The position numbers and the translations under genes were made by a program. Under the pieces are notes generated by a model. The model was not told the DNA's origin. It did no database searches and worked only from the letters and a program-made list of their open reading frames with translations. From the NCBI RefSeq assembly GCF_019578655.1, contig NC_063264.1, positions 1,054,001 to 1,118,000 of the forward strand: a DNA stretch of 64,000 nucleotides, given 5' to 3'. Origin of the DNA: Ricinus communis (taxonomy: Eukaryota > Streptophyta > Magnoliopsida > Malpighiales > Euphorbiaceae). Positions 1 to 11,323 of this stretch are shown here, piece by piece (the stretch's first letter is position 1; every line of letters begins with the position of its first letter).

Positions 1-42
1 TTAGATGTATATTTGTTTTTAGAAAAAGAAATAAATAGCTAA

Positions 43-186
43 TTATTATTTTCATATGTGTGGGCTGATTTCTGGTTAAAAGACCCAAATGGAAAGATCC
101 CGTGGGAGTACTTTACCGGCTACATGGAGTACACAAGTGATCCACTGCAGCCACAACAGCTTGCTTGTGGGGCAAGGCGGTTATAA
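43..186 (+). CDS. Possible C-terminal exon fragment of an unidentified gene (partial)
   Basis: An open stretch of about 48 codons ends at a TAA at 184-186. It reads like real protein, with residues such as WADFWLKDPNGKIPWEY and a Cys/Arg-rich tail, and its base composition is clearly richer in GC than the AT-rich DNA that follows. It could be the last exon of a gene that begins to the left of the window. Against this, a TAA lies in frame at 40-42 and no good splice acceptor is visible between it and the coding-like part, so it may instead be a decayed fragment. I do not recognise the family. Confidence 0.3.
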   Translation, partial: LLFSYVWADFWLKDPNGKIPWEYFTGYMEYTSDPLQPQQLACGARRL

Positions 187-287
187 CGTCTTTTTAAACT
201 ACAATTAACAGTTTTAGGGATGGCAACGGTAGGTATTTTTAGGTAACCCAAGTACGGAATTGGAATATGGAATAGGATTTGATCGAG

Positions 288-318
<31 letters not shown>

Positions 319-994
319 CTTATAACAGGTTTGGATTAATATTAATTTAACATTAATTTTATATTATTTATACTTATAATATTTATTTATTTGATATAGA
401 TCATTTTTTTAAGATATATTTATTATTTACATTTATTTAAATGAGTTTTAGTGGGTATGCTACTTGTTACCCAAATTTGTAAAATATATTTATAAATATA
501 GAATACAATCAAATTTAAGTGAATTTGAGTAGGACGATTGCTAACTAAATTTTGAATGAATACAAACAGTTAAATTAAACTTTTAAATGAATTTAAAATG
601 ACTTCAAATAATTAATGGATTATAACGCTTATTAAGTGAATACCTTATTGTTAATTTTTAAAACACTTGATTGAAAGAAAAAGAAAAGGGCAAAGTAAAA
701 TTTCGAAACAAACAGAAACATACTTCTGGTAAAAGAAAATCCTTTAGTTACATAATTAATGACTTTATATTCTTTTAATTTATAAAAAAAAAGGCATCAT
801 ATCAACCAAATTATATACCTTCCAAGTCATATAATCATTCCAAACGAAGAAAAAGAAAAAACTCTATTCAATAAATCAAACTCTACTCTTGACTTTACTT
901 TGTCTAAAGTCTCCTAAAATTCCAATTGGGTCCCTCCTTGCCTACTTCTTTAATTTTCCCTTTCACATCCTTCAATGAGTATTCTTTTGTGACA
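187..994. other. AT-rich intergenic DNA
   Basis: No coding potential was seen. A T-rich run of about 25 bases sits near 288-312. The remainder is AT-rich and contains the presumed 3' flank of the E2 gene that ends at 995. Confidence 0.6.
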
Positions 995-2086
995 CTATTG
1001 TTTTTTCTTCAATCCCAAAACCTTCTTTAATTTGCTTAAAACCCTTGCAGCAACCCCACTGTTCTTATTATTGCTATTCATATTCTTCTTCTTAATCACC
1101 ACCTGCTTCCTAAACGACGGCGTTTTCCTCTCCAACTTCAATTGCTCGCTCAAATTCTCCAAGGCAGCACCAATCCTAGTAAAACCCGCCACCAGCTCCG
1201 GATATAATTGTAAAATCATAGCCTTGAATTTTTGCGACACTTCAGTACCCAAACTCCTTGAGGTCGAAGATAATGATCCGTCACTCGTATCATAATTATA
1301 GTACCCGATTCCAACTCGGCCATTTACATACGCATTACAAGCCAGTAATATCATGGGGGCACGCTCTTTAAAATGCCTAACGACAAACCCTTCGAAATTC
1401 TTAGGTGGCCTACGCAAATTAAACAGCACTGTCTTGCATGATAATACGAACACATCCTCGCTGTAAGAATTTGACTTCTTTTCCCAGATTGCCCGACCCG
1501 GCCATATCCCGATACCCGGTTCATTAAAATACGGCTTTTCATTTAAAACAAGAGCTTGAATTGAGACCAAAACCTGAAGCACCGTTGACTCATTAGGGTT
1601 CCATTTCTCACTCTTTTTGCCATGCCATGTGTTCACAAGGCTTAAACAGACACGCCCGTTCGCGTAGAGATTCGGGTTAATACGTAACCCGAATGATTTG
1701 TAGTAAACAAGAGGCGGTCTTGATGGATAATCAGACGGAAAAGCAATGTCGAAGAAGTAGAGTCCATCGTGGTACGGTGTACCTGCGGCGCCTATGATAA
1801 CTGCTCGCAGTAAATCGATACGATTTTCGTAAACACGCACGTAGATTGTATCAGGAAGATGTTTTTCAAGAATCCTCCACTCTTTTATGATCTTTTTGTG
1901 GACTTTACTCGAGATATTGCTGAAGCAATCTCCACCGTTCATTTTGGCTGCCTTGTTGTTGACGTAATAGTGGTCGGATGAGTCCGAAACCACGTCGAAT
2001 TTATGGAAAATGTCCATCTCTGCGATCTCGTCGACGTCGTTGCTGGCTTCTCGTTGAGATCTCGTGGTCACAGAGAGTGCCATCAT
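995..2086 (-). CDS. E2 ubiquitin-conjugating enzyme, UBE2O/UBC25-26/UBC38-like (copy 1)
   Basis: Single-exon gene of 363 aa, started at the first ATG (2086); the upstream in-frame extension begins with TTG and was not used. A UBC fold covers roughly residues 60-215. It shows the PYHDGLYFFDIAFPSDYP strand region, then NPNLYANGRVCLSL, where NPN replaces the usual HPN and Cys147 is the expected thioester cysteine, then NTWHG and the PYFNEPG loop. This layout belongs to the UBE2O-like plant group (UBC23-26, UBC38), which transfers ubiquitin to substrates, some members acting without a separate E3. Unlike full-length UBE2O relatives it has only a short N-terminal leader. The C-terminus is very basic (SKLKKVLGLKKKQ). 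It heads a cluster of three related copies. Confidence 0.88.
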   Translation of the reverse strand: MMALSVTTRSQREASNDVDEIAEMDIFHKFDVVSDSSDHYYVNNKAAKMNGGDCFSNISSKVHKKIIKEWRILEKHLPDTIYVRVYENRIDLLRAVIIGAAGTPYHDGLYFFDIAFPSDYPSRPPLVYYKSFGLRINPNLYANGRVCLSLVNTWHGKKSEKWNPNESTVLQVLVSIQALVLNEKPYFNEPGIGIWPGRAIWEKKSNSYSEDVFVLSCKTVLFNLRRPPKNFEGFVVRHFKERAPMILLACNAYVNGRVGIGYYNYDTSDGSLSSTSRSLGTEVSQKFKAMILQLYPELVAGFTRIGAALENLSEQLKLERKTPSFRKQVVIKKKNMNSNNKNSGVAARVLSKLKKVLGLKKKQ

Positions 2087-4875
2087 CAAAGCAGATGGAG
2101 AGAGAAGTGTTTCTTTAGGAGACAATCGTACCGTTTTTTATTGATAAGAAATATTGTTTCTTGGGGGCGAAGTGTGGCCCAATAAAAAGTCTTGAGATGA
2201 TCAACGGTGATTTGAGCACCGTCAAAAGAGGTGGACCCACTTGATGTATTGGTTTCACTGGCGGGTCCCAAAAAGGTGGGAAGTTTTGACGGTGATAAGA
2301 TATTATTTGAGGACTCATACGGGGGGTGCGAAGTACGTGAACCGTAGATGTATGAAACTTGCTCATGCTTTATCGGGGAGCTAATACGATTAGATACATG
2401 ATAATATGAACGCGTGACTTCCAATCATTTAAATGAAAAACTATTTCCCTTTTAAGAAAACAGAAACGTAGCACAGCATATACAATATATTATATATAAA
2501 TTTAATTATTTTAAACTAATAAATATATATCAATAATTTATTAATTTAATATGTAAATAAAAATATATATCTAAATAGTGGTTATTTTATTATCCAATTC
2601 AAACCTCACCTTCCCACCCAAAGAAATAAAAAGAAAATAAAATAAAAAATATGCATATAACCAGCCAAATGTTGTACGATATTTGTTTTAGAGTAGTGAT
2701 ATGAAATCAAAGACAATGATTGAGACTTGTATATGTATATGAAATTGAAATCAACGTTCCACATAAGATTCAATAATGAAGCCAAATAAGGTCAAGAATC
2801 GTTGATATTGTCGATATTCATAAATTGGAAATAACTTTTGTACATTTACATTTACATATGAATATGGATATGGATGTCACGCATAATGCATTTTCTTTTG
2901 CTTTTATGGAGAAGAGAAATAAGCAATGCGTAGAGTTGGACGTGTTGGGTAAGGTTTACTTGTTCAATAACTTGGTTGTGATTGTGTATGCAATAAGGTT
3001 ACAGGGAGAAAGGACCACTGCAATACCATTATCAAACCTATCCTACTTATCTTATGCTTATTATACTTAAATAATAATAATAATAATGGTTATGAAAGAT
3101 AATCATGTCATTTATCATTAATGACTTATACTGATAGAATCTTCTTTGGGGAATTTAAAAAGAAGCTTTTCAATAAATTTTGTTTATTAATGGACATAAT
3201 CAATAAAAATAATTTATATTAATTATTGATGAGGCATTAGAGAATCTCTCGAATATATTATAATGTTTTCTAAAATAAATGGTCAAAGATGAAAAATAAT
3301 ATAAGTCACTAATGTTAAAACTATAATGAAAGGTAAAATCAATTATACATTTCTATCTAGCATTATTTATTAATTGTATTTACAATTTTTTTTATAATAA
3401 ATGACTAAAAATAATAAATAATTCAACTAAAGTCCTATATTTAATAAATAATGCTACATGAAACATTTAATTCAATTAGATTTTACGAATGAGGAAATAG
3501 ATTAGACCCACTTAAAATATTTTCTAAGACTATATAAACTTACTCGGTTTAGGGAATGATATAGAATATACAGTATCCCACAACTGTAAATTGTTTAATT
3601 GTCACTCGTGTATTTGTAATACATTTTGAAGTCTGTAACAATCATACTTCTAAAATTTCAAAACATAGAAGAGAGATCATAAAACAGAATAGTGTATTAG
3701 GTTCTTATAGTTTGTTTTCATTATAAAGTTATGTGCAGTTATTTTTCCCCTTATATACCATAAACAAAAGAACTTTATTTAATTATCATAAATAGAAAGA
3801 GGGTAACATTATAGTTTTACCATCTTGAGTGGCATTTCATGTATTTTTTTATTTCTTATTTGGTTCATGGTTACATCTTATTAGTAGGTTCACACTATAC
3901 ACATATATCACTCTGTCTAGGTATACTATTTGCAAGTGTTTTTGGGAATCAGGAAAAGCATCTCTTACAGTGTTTGATACAAGTTAGGATAAGTGGGTCT
4001 AAATTGATTCTAAATATAATACTTATAGTTGCAATAAAAAGAAAAGTTAATGACTATTTATCTGTAGTTATGCCTAAGGCTTAAGTTCCCAAGTGCTGAG
4101 TGAGCCATTCATTCATTCATATGGCTAGTGAAAAGGACTACCCTATAATGAGTTCAATTTCCTAGTATTTCTGTTATGATGATAAATAGGTCGGTTGCAT
4201 ATGAATGTGATACAGCTAAGGTATCTAAAAAAACATAAATCCAAATCGAGAATTGATGAGGTCAGTGGAAACTGTCATCGTAATAAATGACATAGCTTTG
4301 CAATCATCATGAAAAAAAATTCCAAATGTAATAAAGAATTCCTTGGCATTCAATGTATTAATAGCATTTTTCTTTACTCTTCTCTGAAAAGAAAGAAAAA
4401 CTCTGTTAGTAGATTCATTGACACACTTAGAAGAAGAAGAACGATTGGCCATGAGAACCCCAGAAATTAAACAAGAAAAGATCACATTGCAATAGGAATA
4501 GGAAAAGAGACAAAAGAAAAAAGCACAGGAAAATGCAATGAATACCCAGTCACTCATGTAAATAGTATATAATGTAATTCTCTCACACTAGTTAAAAAAA
4601 GAAAAAACTTTTCTGAGAAAAAGGTGAGAAACTAGAATAAATTCAACTAATCCATCTCAATATGATTTTACTTTTTCTTTTTCCATTTTTAAAAAAACGG
4701 CATCATCCAAATTAATCCTTTTTCAATTCCAAAATAAGAAAATGTTTACTTTGATTACTACAGAGAAAAGCTGATCAGGTATGACTACGGGCTCTTGTTC
4801 TTGAACATCTTTTTGCTTCTAGTGAATACTGACGATTGATCGCATCCTTTTGCAGTCTGTTTCCCCTCTAAAACC
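2087..4875. other. Intergenic region between E2 copies 1 and 2
   Basis: It holds the upstream region of E2 copy 1 and long AT-rich DNA. Short open frames (2825-3070, 3839-4084, 4225-4557) lack recognisable domains and sit in low-complexity sequence, so none is called. No RNA gene or transposon ends were recognised. Confidence 0.5.
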
Positions 4876-5721
4876 TCATCTTCCTTCATATATCTCATCA
4901 GGTTGTTTTGGCTTTTCAATTCCGTTCTTGTTAAATGCCACTTCAAGCTGCTTGTAAACCCCTTCCAAATCTTTTTTGAACTTACTTGGCAGTTCGATTT
5001 CTGAGGAGGTATCTTCTATAGTATAACCAATGCTAGCATGACCATTCATATAGTCATCACAGGCTTTCAGTATAGTGGTTGCACGCTCACGAAAAAACTG
5101 CGCAACAAAACCCTCAAAATTCTTAGGAGGATTCTTGAGACTCAATAGCATTGTCTTGCAAGATAAAACGAACACATCCTTGTTGTATTCCTGCCAAGAA
5201 TTAGATGGTTTTGCCCCAGGTTCGTTGAAGTAAGGTTTAGCATTTAGAACTAGCCCTTGAAGAGAGATCAAAACTTGTAGAATTGAAGATTCTGAAGGCA
5301 CCCAGTTTTCTTGTGGGTCGCCGTACCAAGTATTCAAGAGGCTCAAACAGACATATCCATGTGCATATAAGTTAGGGTTCAAGTTAAGGCCGTGAGACCG
5401 GTAATATACTGATGGAGGTTCATCAGGGTAATTGAATGGAAACGCTATATCAAAGAAGAATATGTTATCATGGTAAGGAGTACCATTGGCACCTAAAATC
5501 GCAGCCCGAATCAAATCTATTCTTTCATCATATACTCGAACAAAGATCGTTTCAGGGAGGTTGTTTTCGAGAATACACCATTCTTGCATGATTTTCTTGT
5601 GTACTTTACTGTTAGCATCGGCGAACGCAGCTGAAGACGGAAAATGGGTACTGTAATGATGATCCGAGTAGTCAGTAACAATGTCAAACTGTTTGAACTC
5701 CTTTTTGATAGCCTCTTCCAT
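4876..5721 (-). CDS. E2 ubiquitin-conjugating enzyme, UBE2O/UBC38-like (copy 2)
   Basis: Protein of 281 aa from the ATG at 5721. The frame stays open 45 bases further upstream but is then closed by a TGA, and no earlier ATG lies in it, so a spliced 5' UTR is possible. The UBC domain runs from about residue 38 to 195, with NPNLYAHGYVCLSL carrying the predicted catalytic Cys125, followed by NTWYG and PYFNEPG. It is clearly paralogous to the copy at 995-2086: VHKKI, TPYHD and PPKNFEGFV are shared. It lacks that copy's basic tail and ends in a KQPDEIYEGR-type acidic/polar tail. Predicted role is ubiquitin transfer to substrate; the actual targets cannot be read from sequence. Confidence 0.85.
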   Translation of the reverse strand: MEEAIKKEFKQFDIVTDYSDHHYSTHFPSSAAFADANSKVHKKIMQEWCILENNLPETIFVRVYDERIDLIRAAILGANGTPYHDNIFFFDIAFPFNYPDEPPSVYYRSHGLNLNPNLYAHGYVCLSLLNTWYGDPQENWVPSESSILQVLISLQGLVLNAKPYFNEPGAKPSNSWQEYNKDVFVLSCKTMLLSLKNPPKNFEGFVAQFFRERATTILKACDDYMNGHASIGYTIEDTSSEIELPSKFKKDLEGVYKQLEVAFNKNGIEKPKQPDEIYEGR

Positions 5722-7187
5722 CTTCCCTGAATTTGTAGACAAATGATTGTTGGCTTTCGCGATCAATCAATAAAAGATTAATGTTTTTCTTTTTAAAAGA
5801 AAGATAGTACTTTACAGCATCAATATCATAACACAACCTAATAATTCAACCACGTTATTCTATTCTTTAAATTAAGAATGAAAACACTATACAGTAGAAA
5901 GGAACATACACCAAAGGGTACGTAAAAAATTAGGTCTGAAACACAGTGAAATCTCAAAATTGATAGCAAGAAGAAAAGGGAACAAAAAACATACAGAAAA
6001 ACAAGTAGAATATACAACATCTAATAATTAAAAAAAACTTAAGGCTAAAAATATATTTACCTGATAAAAGCTGTCAGTACATCCGTAGAAGAATCAGAGG
6101 CAAAATTTATTACAAGGGAAGAGAAAAGAGAACTGCAAAACTAGACTGGTAGAGCTTACAGGGGAATCAGAGTGGTTTCCTTAACTTCGCAATTAGGTTT
6201 CATGGTCAAGTCTAGACGGTCAAGAATTCTACCTTAGTTTAATTTAGAATTAAGTAGTATAATTTTAATTAAACTCTACTGTTAATGTACTTTGATGCAA
6301 CAAATACGTCTCTAGCATGAGTAAGGGCGGCCCGTGAAGAAAGGAAGCAAAACAAATGGCCTTCAAAATTTATCTTTCTTGTAGATTGTTTTGGTACAGG
6401 TTTATGTACATGGTAGTCTTGGCAGAGGAAACAATACCATTTTTTTTTTTCTTTTATCCAGTAATCTAGATTAACATAAACTTTAAACTAAAGACTTTAA
6501 TTTTATCAATCTCATCTTTCATTATAAAATACAATTTTTTATTCTTTATTCATTAAATATTTAAAGTTATCTATCACTCACTATAAATTTAATAATATAT
6601 TATATTCTATTTAATTGAAATGAGTTTTATAAAATTTATTTAGAAATTCAAAATTAATGTATTTAATTAAAATGAAAAACTATTTAAAATTATAATTAAT
6701 GGGTTTTTATATCATGAGATAGGTATTTTCATAAAATTAAAAAAATAATTATTTACTTTCATATGCTAATTTCTATATTCCCTATTTTGCTTATTCTCTC
6801 CCACATGTCATATAGGTAGAAATTCATATAAGTACATGGAAATTAAGTCTCCCTTTCATATAAGTACATGGAAATTAAGTCTCCCTTATCAGTTGTGCAA
6901 CTATTATTTGCATGTGAATTTCTTATTTAATTTAAAAGTATGTATATGATATGGTATAATGTCTCTTTTAATTTAATTAAGGTCTCAAATTTTAGATATA
7001 TAGATATATTAAACTTTTTTAAAAATATTTTGCCACTTGTAAGTTCTTGCCACCTAAATTAAATCTAAATTTATGCACACCAAAAAAAAAAAAAAAATTC
7101 TTTGATGGTTTAAACTTTTCATTTTCCTAAATTAATAAATAAATTTAGTTAAAAGAAACTTTTAAAATTTACAGAAATCAATCTAAT
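5722..7187. other. Intergenic region with AT-rich DNA
   Basis: This contains the upstream region of E2 copy 2 and AT-rich sequence. Apart from a short direct tandem duplication (listed separately) nothing is recognised. Confidence 0.5.
6823..6886. repeat. Two-copy 32-bp direct tandem duplication
   Basis: The unit beginning TTCATATAAGTACATGG is present twice head to tail, 6823-6854 and 6855-6886, with no visible mismatch. It looks like a recent replication-slippage duplication in non-coding DNA. Confidence 0.85.
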
Positions 7188-7270
7188 ATTTAGCTTAGTG
7201 GTAAGGCTGAGGTCACTTTTAAGAGTTCACTCTAAAATTCAATTTTCATTTAGTCTTAAAAAAGATTGCA
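7188..7270 (+). repeat. SINE-like fragment with a Pol III A-box match
   Basis: TAGCTTAGTGG at 7191-7201 matches the tRNA A-box consensus TRGCNNARYNGG. About 30 bases downstream, a degenerate B-box-like GAGTTCACTCT follows. A similar pair occurs in an intron near 16200. This could be a decayed tRNA-derived SINE head, but no target duplication or conserved tail was found. Confidence 0.25.
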
Positions 7271-7281
7271 GAAGTCTCTTG

Positions 7282-7283
<2 letters not shown>

Positions 7284-7315
<32 letters not shown>
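7284..7315. repeat. (TA)n microsatellite
   Basis: An uninterrupted AT dinucleotide run lies immediately downstream of the E2 pseudogene's stop codon. Confidence 0.95.
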
Positions 7316-7317
<2 letters not shown>

Positions 7318-7318
7318 C

Positions 7319-7965
7319 TTAATTAATGCAAAAAATTATGCCAAATAAAAGTAACAGAAACAAGATTATGAAGAGAAATGGAAGCAGCATGAGTTGCTCC
7401 AAGGATTCAGTACTGAAAGATGGAAGCTTGGTTGGTATAACATCTTGGTTCTTGTTGAATGCGGCATCAAGCATAGCATGCACCTTCTCCATCATTATCT
7501 TCCGATCCTCAGATATTTGAGAAGCTCCAGCTTGATGATCACTGTAACCAACGTTTGCACGACCATTTCCATAATTTTTACAAGCTTTTAGTATTTTATC
7601 TGATCGTTTCCGAAAGTTCTCCTTCACAAAACCCTGAATATTCTTTGGCGGTTGACGCCATAGAAACAACATTGTCTTGCAAGATGATACGAAAACTTCC
7701 TTGTTGTACTGGGTACATGCATTTCTAATATATGAAGAGAAGAAGGCTAATGGCTCATTGCTGTAGGGTTTCTCGCTAAGAACAAGTGCTTGAATTGATA
7801 ATAATACCTGAAGGATTGTTGAATATGAAGGGTTTCTATTTTTCTCCTTTTTTCTTTGATCCGAACCATGTATTGAGTAAATTTAAACAGACTTCTCCAC
7901 TATGATGAAGATTTGGATTCAAATGAATGCCATGAGAGTGATAATTTACATAACAAAGTAATGGT
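7319..7965 (-). pseudogene. E2 ubiquitin-conjugating enzyme pseudogene (copy 3)
   Basis: This is the third member of the E2 cluster, broken in two ways. Reading leftward from 7965, it retains the NPN motif, the active-site stretch GEVCLNLLNTWFG, and then the ILQVLLSIQALVL, EVFVSSCKT and PPKNIQGFV blocks. A one-base shift inside the A-rich run after NTWFGS (near 7850) puts a TAG in the first frame. The N-terminal half, everything before the PPLVYY-like strand, is absent; alignment to copies 1 and 2 stops at about 7965. The surviving C-terminus ends in a hydrophobic run, LPFLFIILFLLLLFGIIF, which neither intact copy has; it resembles a tail anchor but could be AT-rich read-through. Confidence 0.85.
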
Positions 7966-8349
7966 AAAAGACTCTTCAATCTGTAGTGGGAGGACTCCAA
8001 TACTAGATCTCTACTACCCCTTTAATTTTGCCTATTTTCCTTAACTGGATGATCTGATCTGATGTACTCAGTATTCAATATGTGACTCTGAATACTTTAC
8101 TGTGACCAACTGAATAGAGTAATATAATTTTCCAGTTAAAGAAACTCTAATTAATCAGGACGTTTAAGTCTTAATGAATAATTTCTCGAGTCCAATCTTT
8201 AAAGAATAACATCTCATTGAAATCTATTCAATGGTGACTCATACTATGAGAAAATAAGTAAATGAAAAATTAGATTTCCTATATCATCTGTGATACCCGT
8301 AATACATTTAATCAGCAAATTTGTTCAACTTCTATATATTTCTTTTACT
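7966..8349. other. Intergenic, no gene recognised
   Basis: No open frame or element was recognised. The missing N-terminal half of the E2 pseudogene is not found here. Confidence 0.5.
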
Positions 8350-8818
8350 GAGGAAAATATGCATTTTTGCCCCTAATAATTGATGCGAGGAGCAGAGTAG
8401 CCCTTAAGTTATATTTGGGCACAAGTATGCTCTTAGTCTCTAAAAATGTTGTAATTGAAGCCCTTATTTAACACTTTTAGTTGTGGTGGACTCTTAAACT
8501 GACATATTCTTTTAAATTAATTAATTGAAAATATATTTAAATATTAAAATAAAACTCTCATTTCCCTTTATAATTATAAAGACTCACATCTCTCCTTCTC
8601 TTTCCTCCTCCTCCACTTTCTTCTTCATATGTGGTATGTTTTGGACCCACCACTAACCACATTATCTTTATCTAATAACATTAATTTATTATTATAAGTA
8701 AGGGTTTAACTTACAACTTTTTCAAAAACTAAGAGTATTAAATTGCAATAAAAAATAGTTTAAATGTTAATCCGCTCCCCTCATCAAATATTAAGGGTAA
8801 ATATGCATCTTTACCCTT
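8350..8818. mobile_element. Foldback / MITE-like element with long imperfect terminal inverted repeats
   Basis: The left end (ATATGCATTTTTGCCCCTAA, then GATGCGAGGAGCAG) is the imperfect reverse complement of the right end (CCGCTCCCCTCATC, then ATTAAGGGTAAATATGCAT), giving inverted arms of about 45 bp. Inner sequences TGTGGTGGACTC and GGACCCACCAC also pair, so most of the 0.47-kb unit folds back on itself. It has no coding capacity. Flanks TATTTCTTT and TATTTCTAA could be an eroded 9-bp target duplication, which would suggest a Mutator-type MITE, but the edges are not precise. Confidence 0.6.
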
Positions 8819-9058
8819 GTTATTTCTAAACTTAGGAGCTACTAGAAATTATTTTTTCTAAAACATTATTTTCTAATGTTAAAACTGTAATTTTAAATAA
8901 TTTTTATTAAAAATTTTAGAGAAAATAAAAATCTTAAAAGAAATTGGCGGGTTGGGTAGTATATACAGGGAACTTTTATACCGTTTGAAATTGACCGCTA
9001 CTCATTAAAAAAAAAACATGTGAAAGATGAAAGTGCCAAGTAAACTGAAAGTCTTCAT

Positions 9059-9865
9059 GTGAAAAATATTCTCAAAGGCCCTTGTTTGAGATGTAGTAAT
9101 GTAGAATCTTTAGAATGTCTTCCTTCTCTGCCATATAGCTCAATTAGTCTGGAGTTTGTCATATCTTGGACTGATTGGTATGTCTATGTTGGAATTAGAT
9201 TTGATTGGGTGTTGGATAAGATTAGGGCATATCTCCTTAATCTTCAAGCCGAGGAAAGTTCCTTAGAATATGTGGTGTTCATCTTTTGGCGATTATGGAA
9301 ACCTAAAAATAATATGATTATTAATGATTCATAAATTTCTCCCAAGTCCATTATTCTTCAGACGAACCAAGAGGCATATGAATTCCAAGAAGCAACTGAG
9401 GATGAGGCATCGAGTTCCTCATCTTTTTCCGTTGATGAAAATATTCAGGGAGGGACTATTGCAGAGGGCTTTGTCAAAATCAACTTTGGTGCTGGATTCT
9501 GACCAAAAAAATCAAGAGGAAGTGCTAGGTTTATTGCTAGAAATCATCAAGGATTCAACCTTAATGCAAGTTCTAAGGTGTATATTGAAAATAGCCAACC
9601 TTTTATCTTAGAAACTTTAGTGTTAAAAGATAGCATGACTTGAGCTAGAAGTATGGGATGGCTCGAGTATATATTTCACGGGGATGCAAAGCAGATGATC
9701 AAAATGGGTCGAAATGAACTTCAAATTCCAGCTGCTATTCAAATGATCTTTGCTGATATAGTTGATTGCCTCTGAGTTTAGTTTAGTTCTGTTTCTTTTA
9801 AGTTTGTTCCTTTCACTTTAATGCTATGGCTCATAATATAGCAAAAGTTGTATTCAGTTCTTAAA
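9059..9865 (+). pseudogene. Decayed LINE (non-LTR retrotransposon) RNase H domain remnant
   Basis: Across frame changes and stops the translation follows the C-terminal RNase H region of plant LINE ORF2 proteins. There is a tryptophan-rich FIFWRLWKPKNNMI block, then GFVKINFGAGF (normally KINFDGA), ARFIARNHQGFNLNAS, an ETLVLKDSM block (normally E-ALALR-A), GDAKQMIK, and a C-terminal VSFKFVPF-type strand. At least two in-frame stops and two frame shifts separate these blocks, and the reverse transcriptase part is missing. It is a dead 5'-truncated insertion; no poly(A) tail was clearly identified. Confidence 0.7.
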
Positions 9866-11200
9866 TGTTTCTAACAATTGTTAAAAAAAAAACAACAAAA
9901 CTCTATGGTTATCCATTGCAATCAACCAAGCATGACTCGTAACTAGCCAATTATGGGAGCATGTAACAGGTATAATCGGACAAGAAACACCCATTCACCA
10001 AATATATTCATTTCTATGACAGAAGAAAGAATGAAAAGGAAAAATAACTACTGAATAAAAATGTTCGACTCTGGGAGGAGGGATGCATTTTCTTCAAGTA
10101 ATCAGATTAAGGAATAATTTGGGCTATCCATTAATAAAACTGTCTATAGATTTGATTGCCACAATTTTTGAATTTTCAAAAAAGAAAGACACTTGACTAT
10201 TATTCCAGTATTACTTACATTTTTACTAAATCGTAAAGAATTTTAAACCTCCTTCGAAATAAGCAACCTAGATTGACCATGGAAAAGACCTATCACATTA
10301 AGTAGGATGACAAATGCTTAATCATATTTCTAAGTATAACATGATACTTAGCTTCAAAGGGCTTAATTTTAATCACAGATGAAAATGACTTCTTATTAGC
10401 TTTGACCCTTTTAATTTAATAAAATCTTTTTGTATTGATAGTACAACCCAAGGTAAGTAACATCTTTTACTTAGCTAGAGCCCAAAATTCAACATGAATT
10501 CATTCAGAAAATAGAGGAGAAGACTGAACTAGAACGACTACCATAGATTAATATCGCATATTTAAAACTTAAGCAAAGGCCATAGCATATACAATGATTC
10601 AAAGTAAATAATTTCCTTTTAACAAAACGATAAAAAGAATACTTTTAATATATACATGTGAGTATTTTAACTCGAATAACATCTTCTCAGCAGTCGTATT
10701 AATTATATAATTTCTTTCAACCGAATATATTAATAAAATAATAAATACAATTTTATAAAATTCTTTTCTTTTAACGGAATAAATTAAAAGAAATGTTAGC
10801 TAATTGAGTTGTATTCTATAAATTAATTACGAGATTGTGAAGCCTATCTGCTCCTATTAACCATAAAAGAAACAAAAACAAACAACAATTGCTACACAGA
10901 AGAGTCCAGATATATAATTGACAAACTAATGTTTAGAGTACTGTAAATGGCCATACCCTTAATTTCTATTGCCAATTTTTCTTTAGAATACTGGTTTAAA
11001 AGAAAAAAAAGAAAACATATATTCTTTAATGCTGTCAAAAGTGACCGAATCTAGAAGTTCAACAAATCGTATTAATATATATTAGCACACCAGCTTTTTT
11101 ATTTAATTCATTCTCAAGCTTCAGCTTGATTTCTATGACCTTTCAGCAAATTCGTTTGCCCCTCTACAGGAAATATCTTGACAAGAAATCATGACACCCA
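9866..11200. other. Intergenic, partly inside the PR-10 duplication
   Basis: From about 10,260 the sequence has a diverged second copy near 12,750 (shared block ATTGACCATGGAAAA; later ACATGAATTCATTCAGAAAA). No gene is recognised in the region. Confidence 0.55.
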
Positions 11201-11203
11201 TTC

Positions 11204-11210
11204 TATAAAT
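11204..11210 (+). promoter_or_regulatory. TATA box of the PR-10 gene
   Basis: TATAAAT lies 114 bases before the ATG, leaving a likely leader of about 85-90 nt. The duplicated pseudogene has the weaker TATTAATA at the same place. Confidence 0.7.
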
Positions 11211-11323
11211 ACTTTCCTTTGCTCTTGTATTTTGCCACACCTCACTTCCATATACATTCTACAAATCTTTATATTCTCTTCCTTATTCATTCCCCTGCAC
11301 TTCATCTTTTACCAGAGGCCATC

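Noticed and set aside
995..2125. Longer start for E2 copy 1 at 2125
   Set aside because: That codon is TTG; the first ATG is at 2086. The same reasoning removed TTG/GTG starts for E2 copy 2, GDSL copy 2, GRP 1, GRP 3 and HYPK.
4225..4557. 110-codon minus-strand frame between the E2 genes
   Set aside because: Hydrophobic and Cys-rich composition from low-complexity DNA, no homologous block in the E2 paralogues' flanks.
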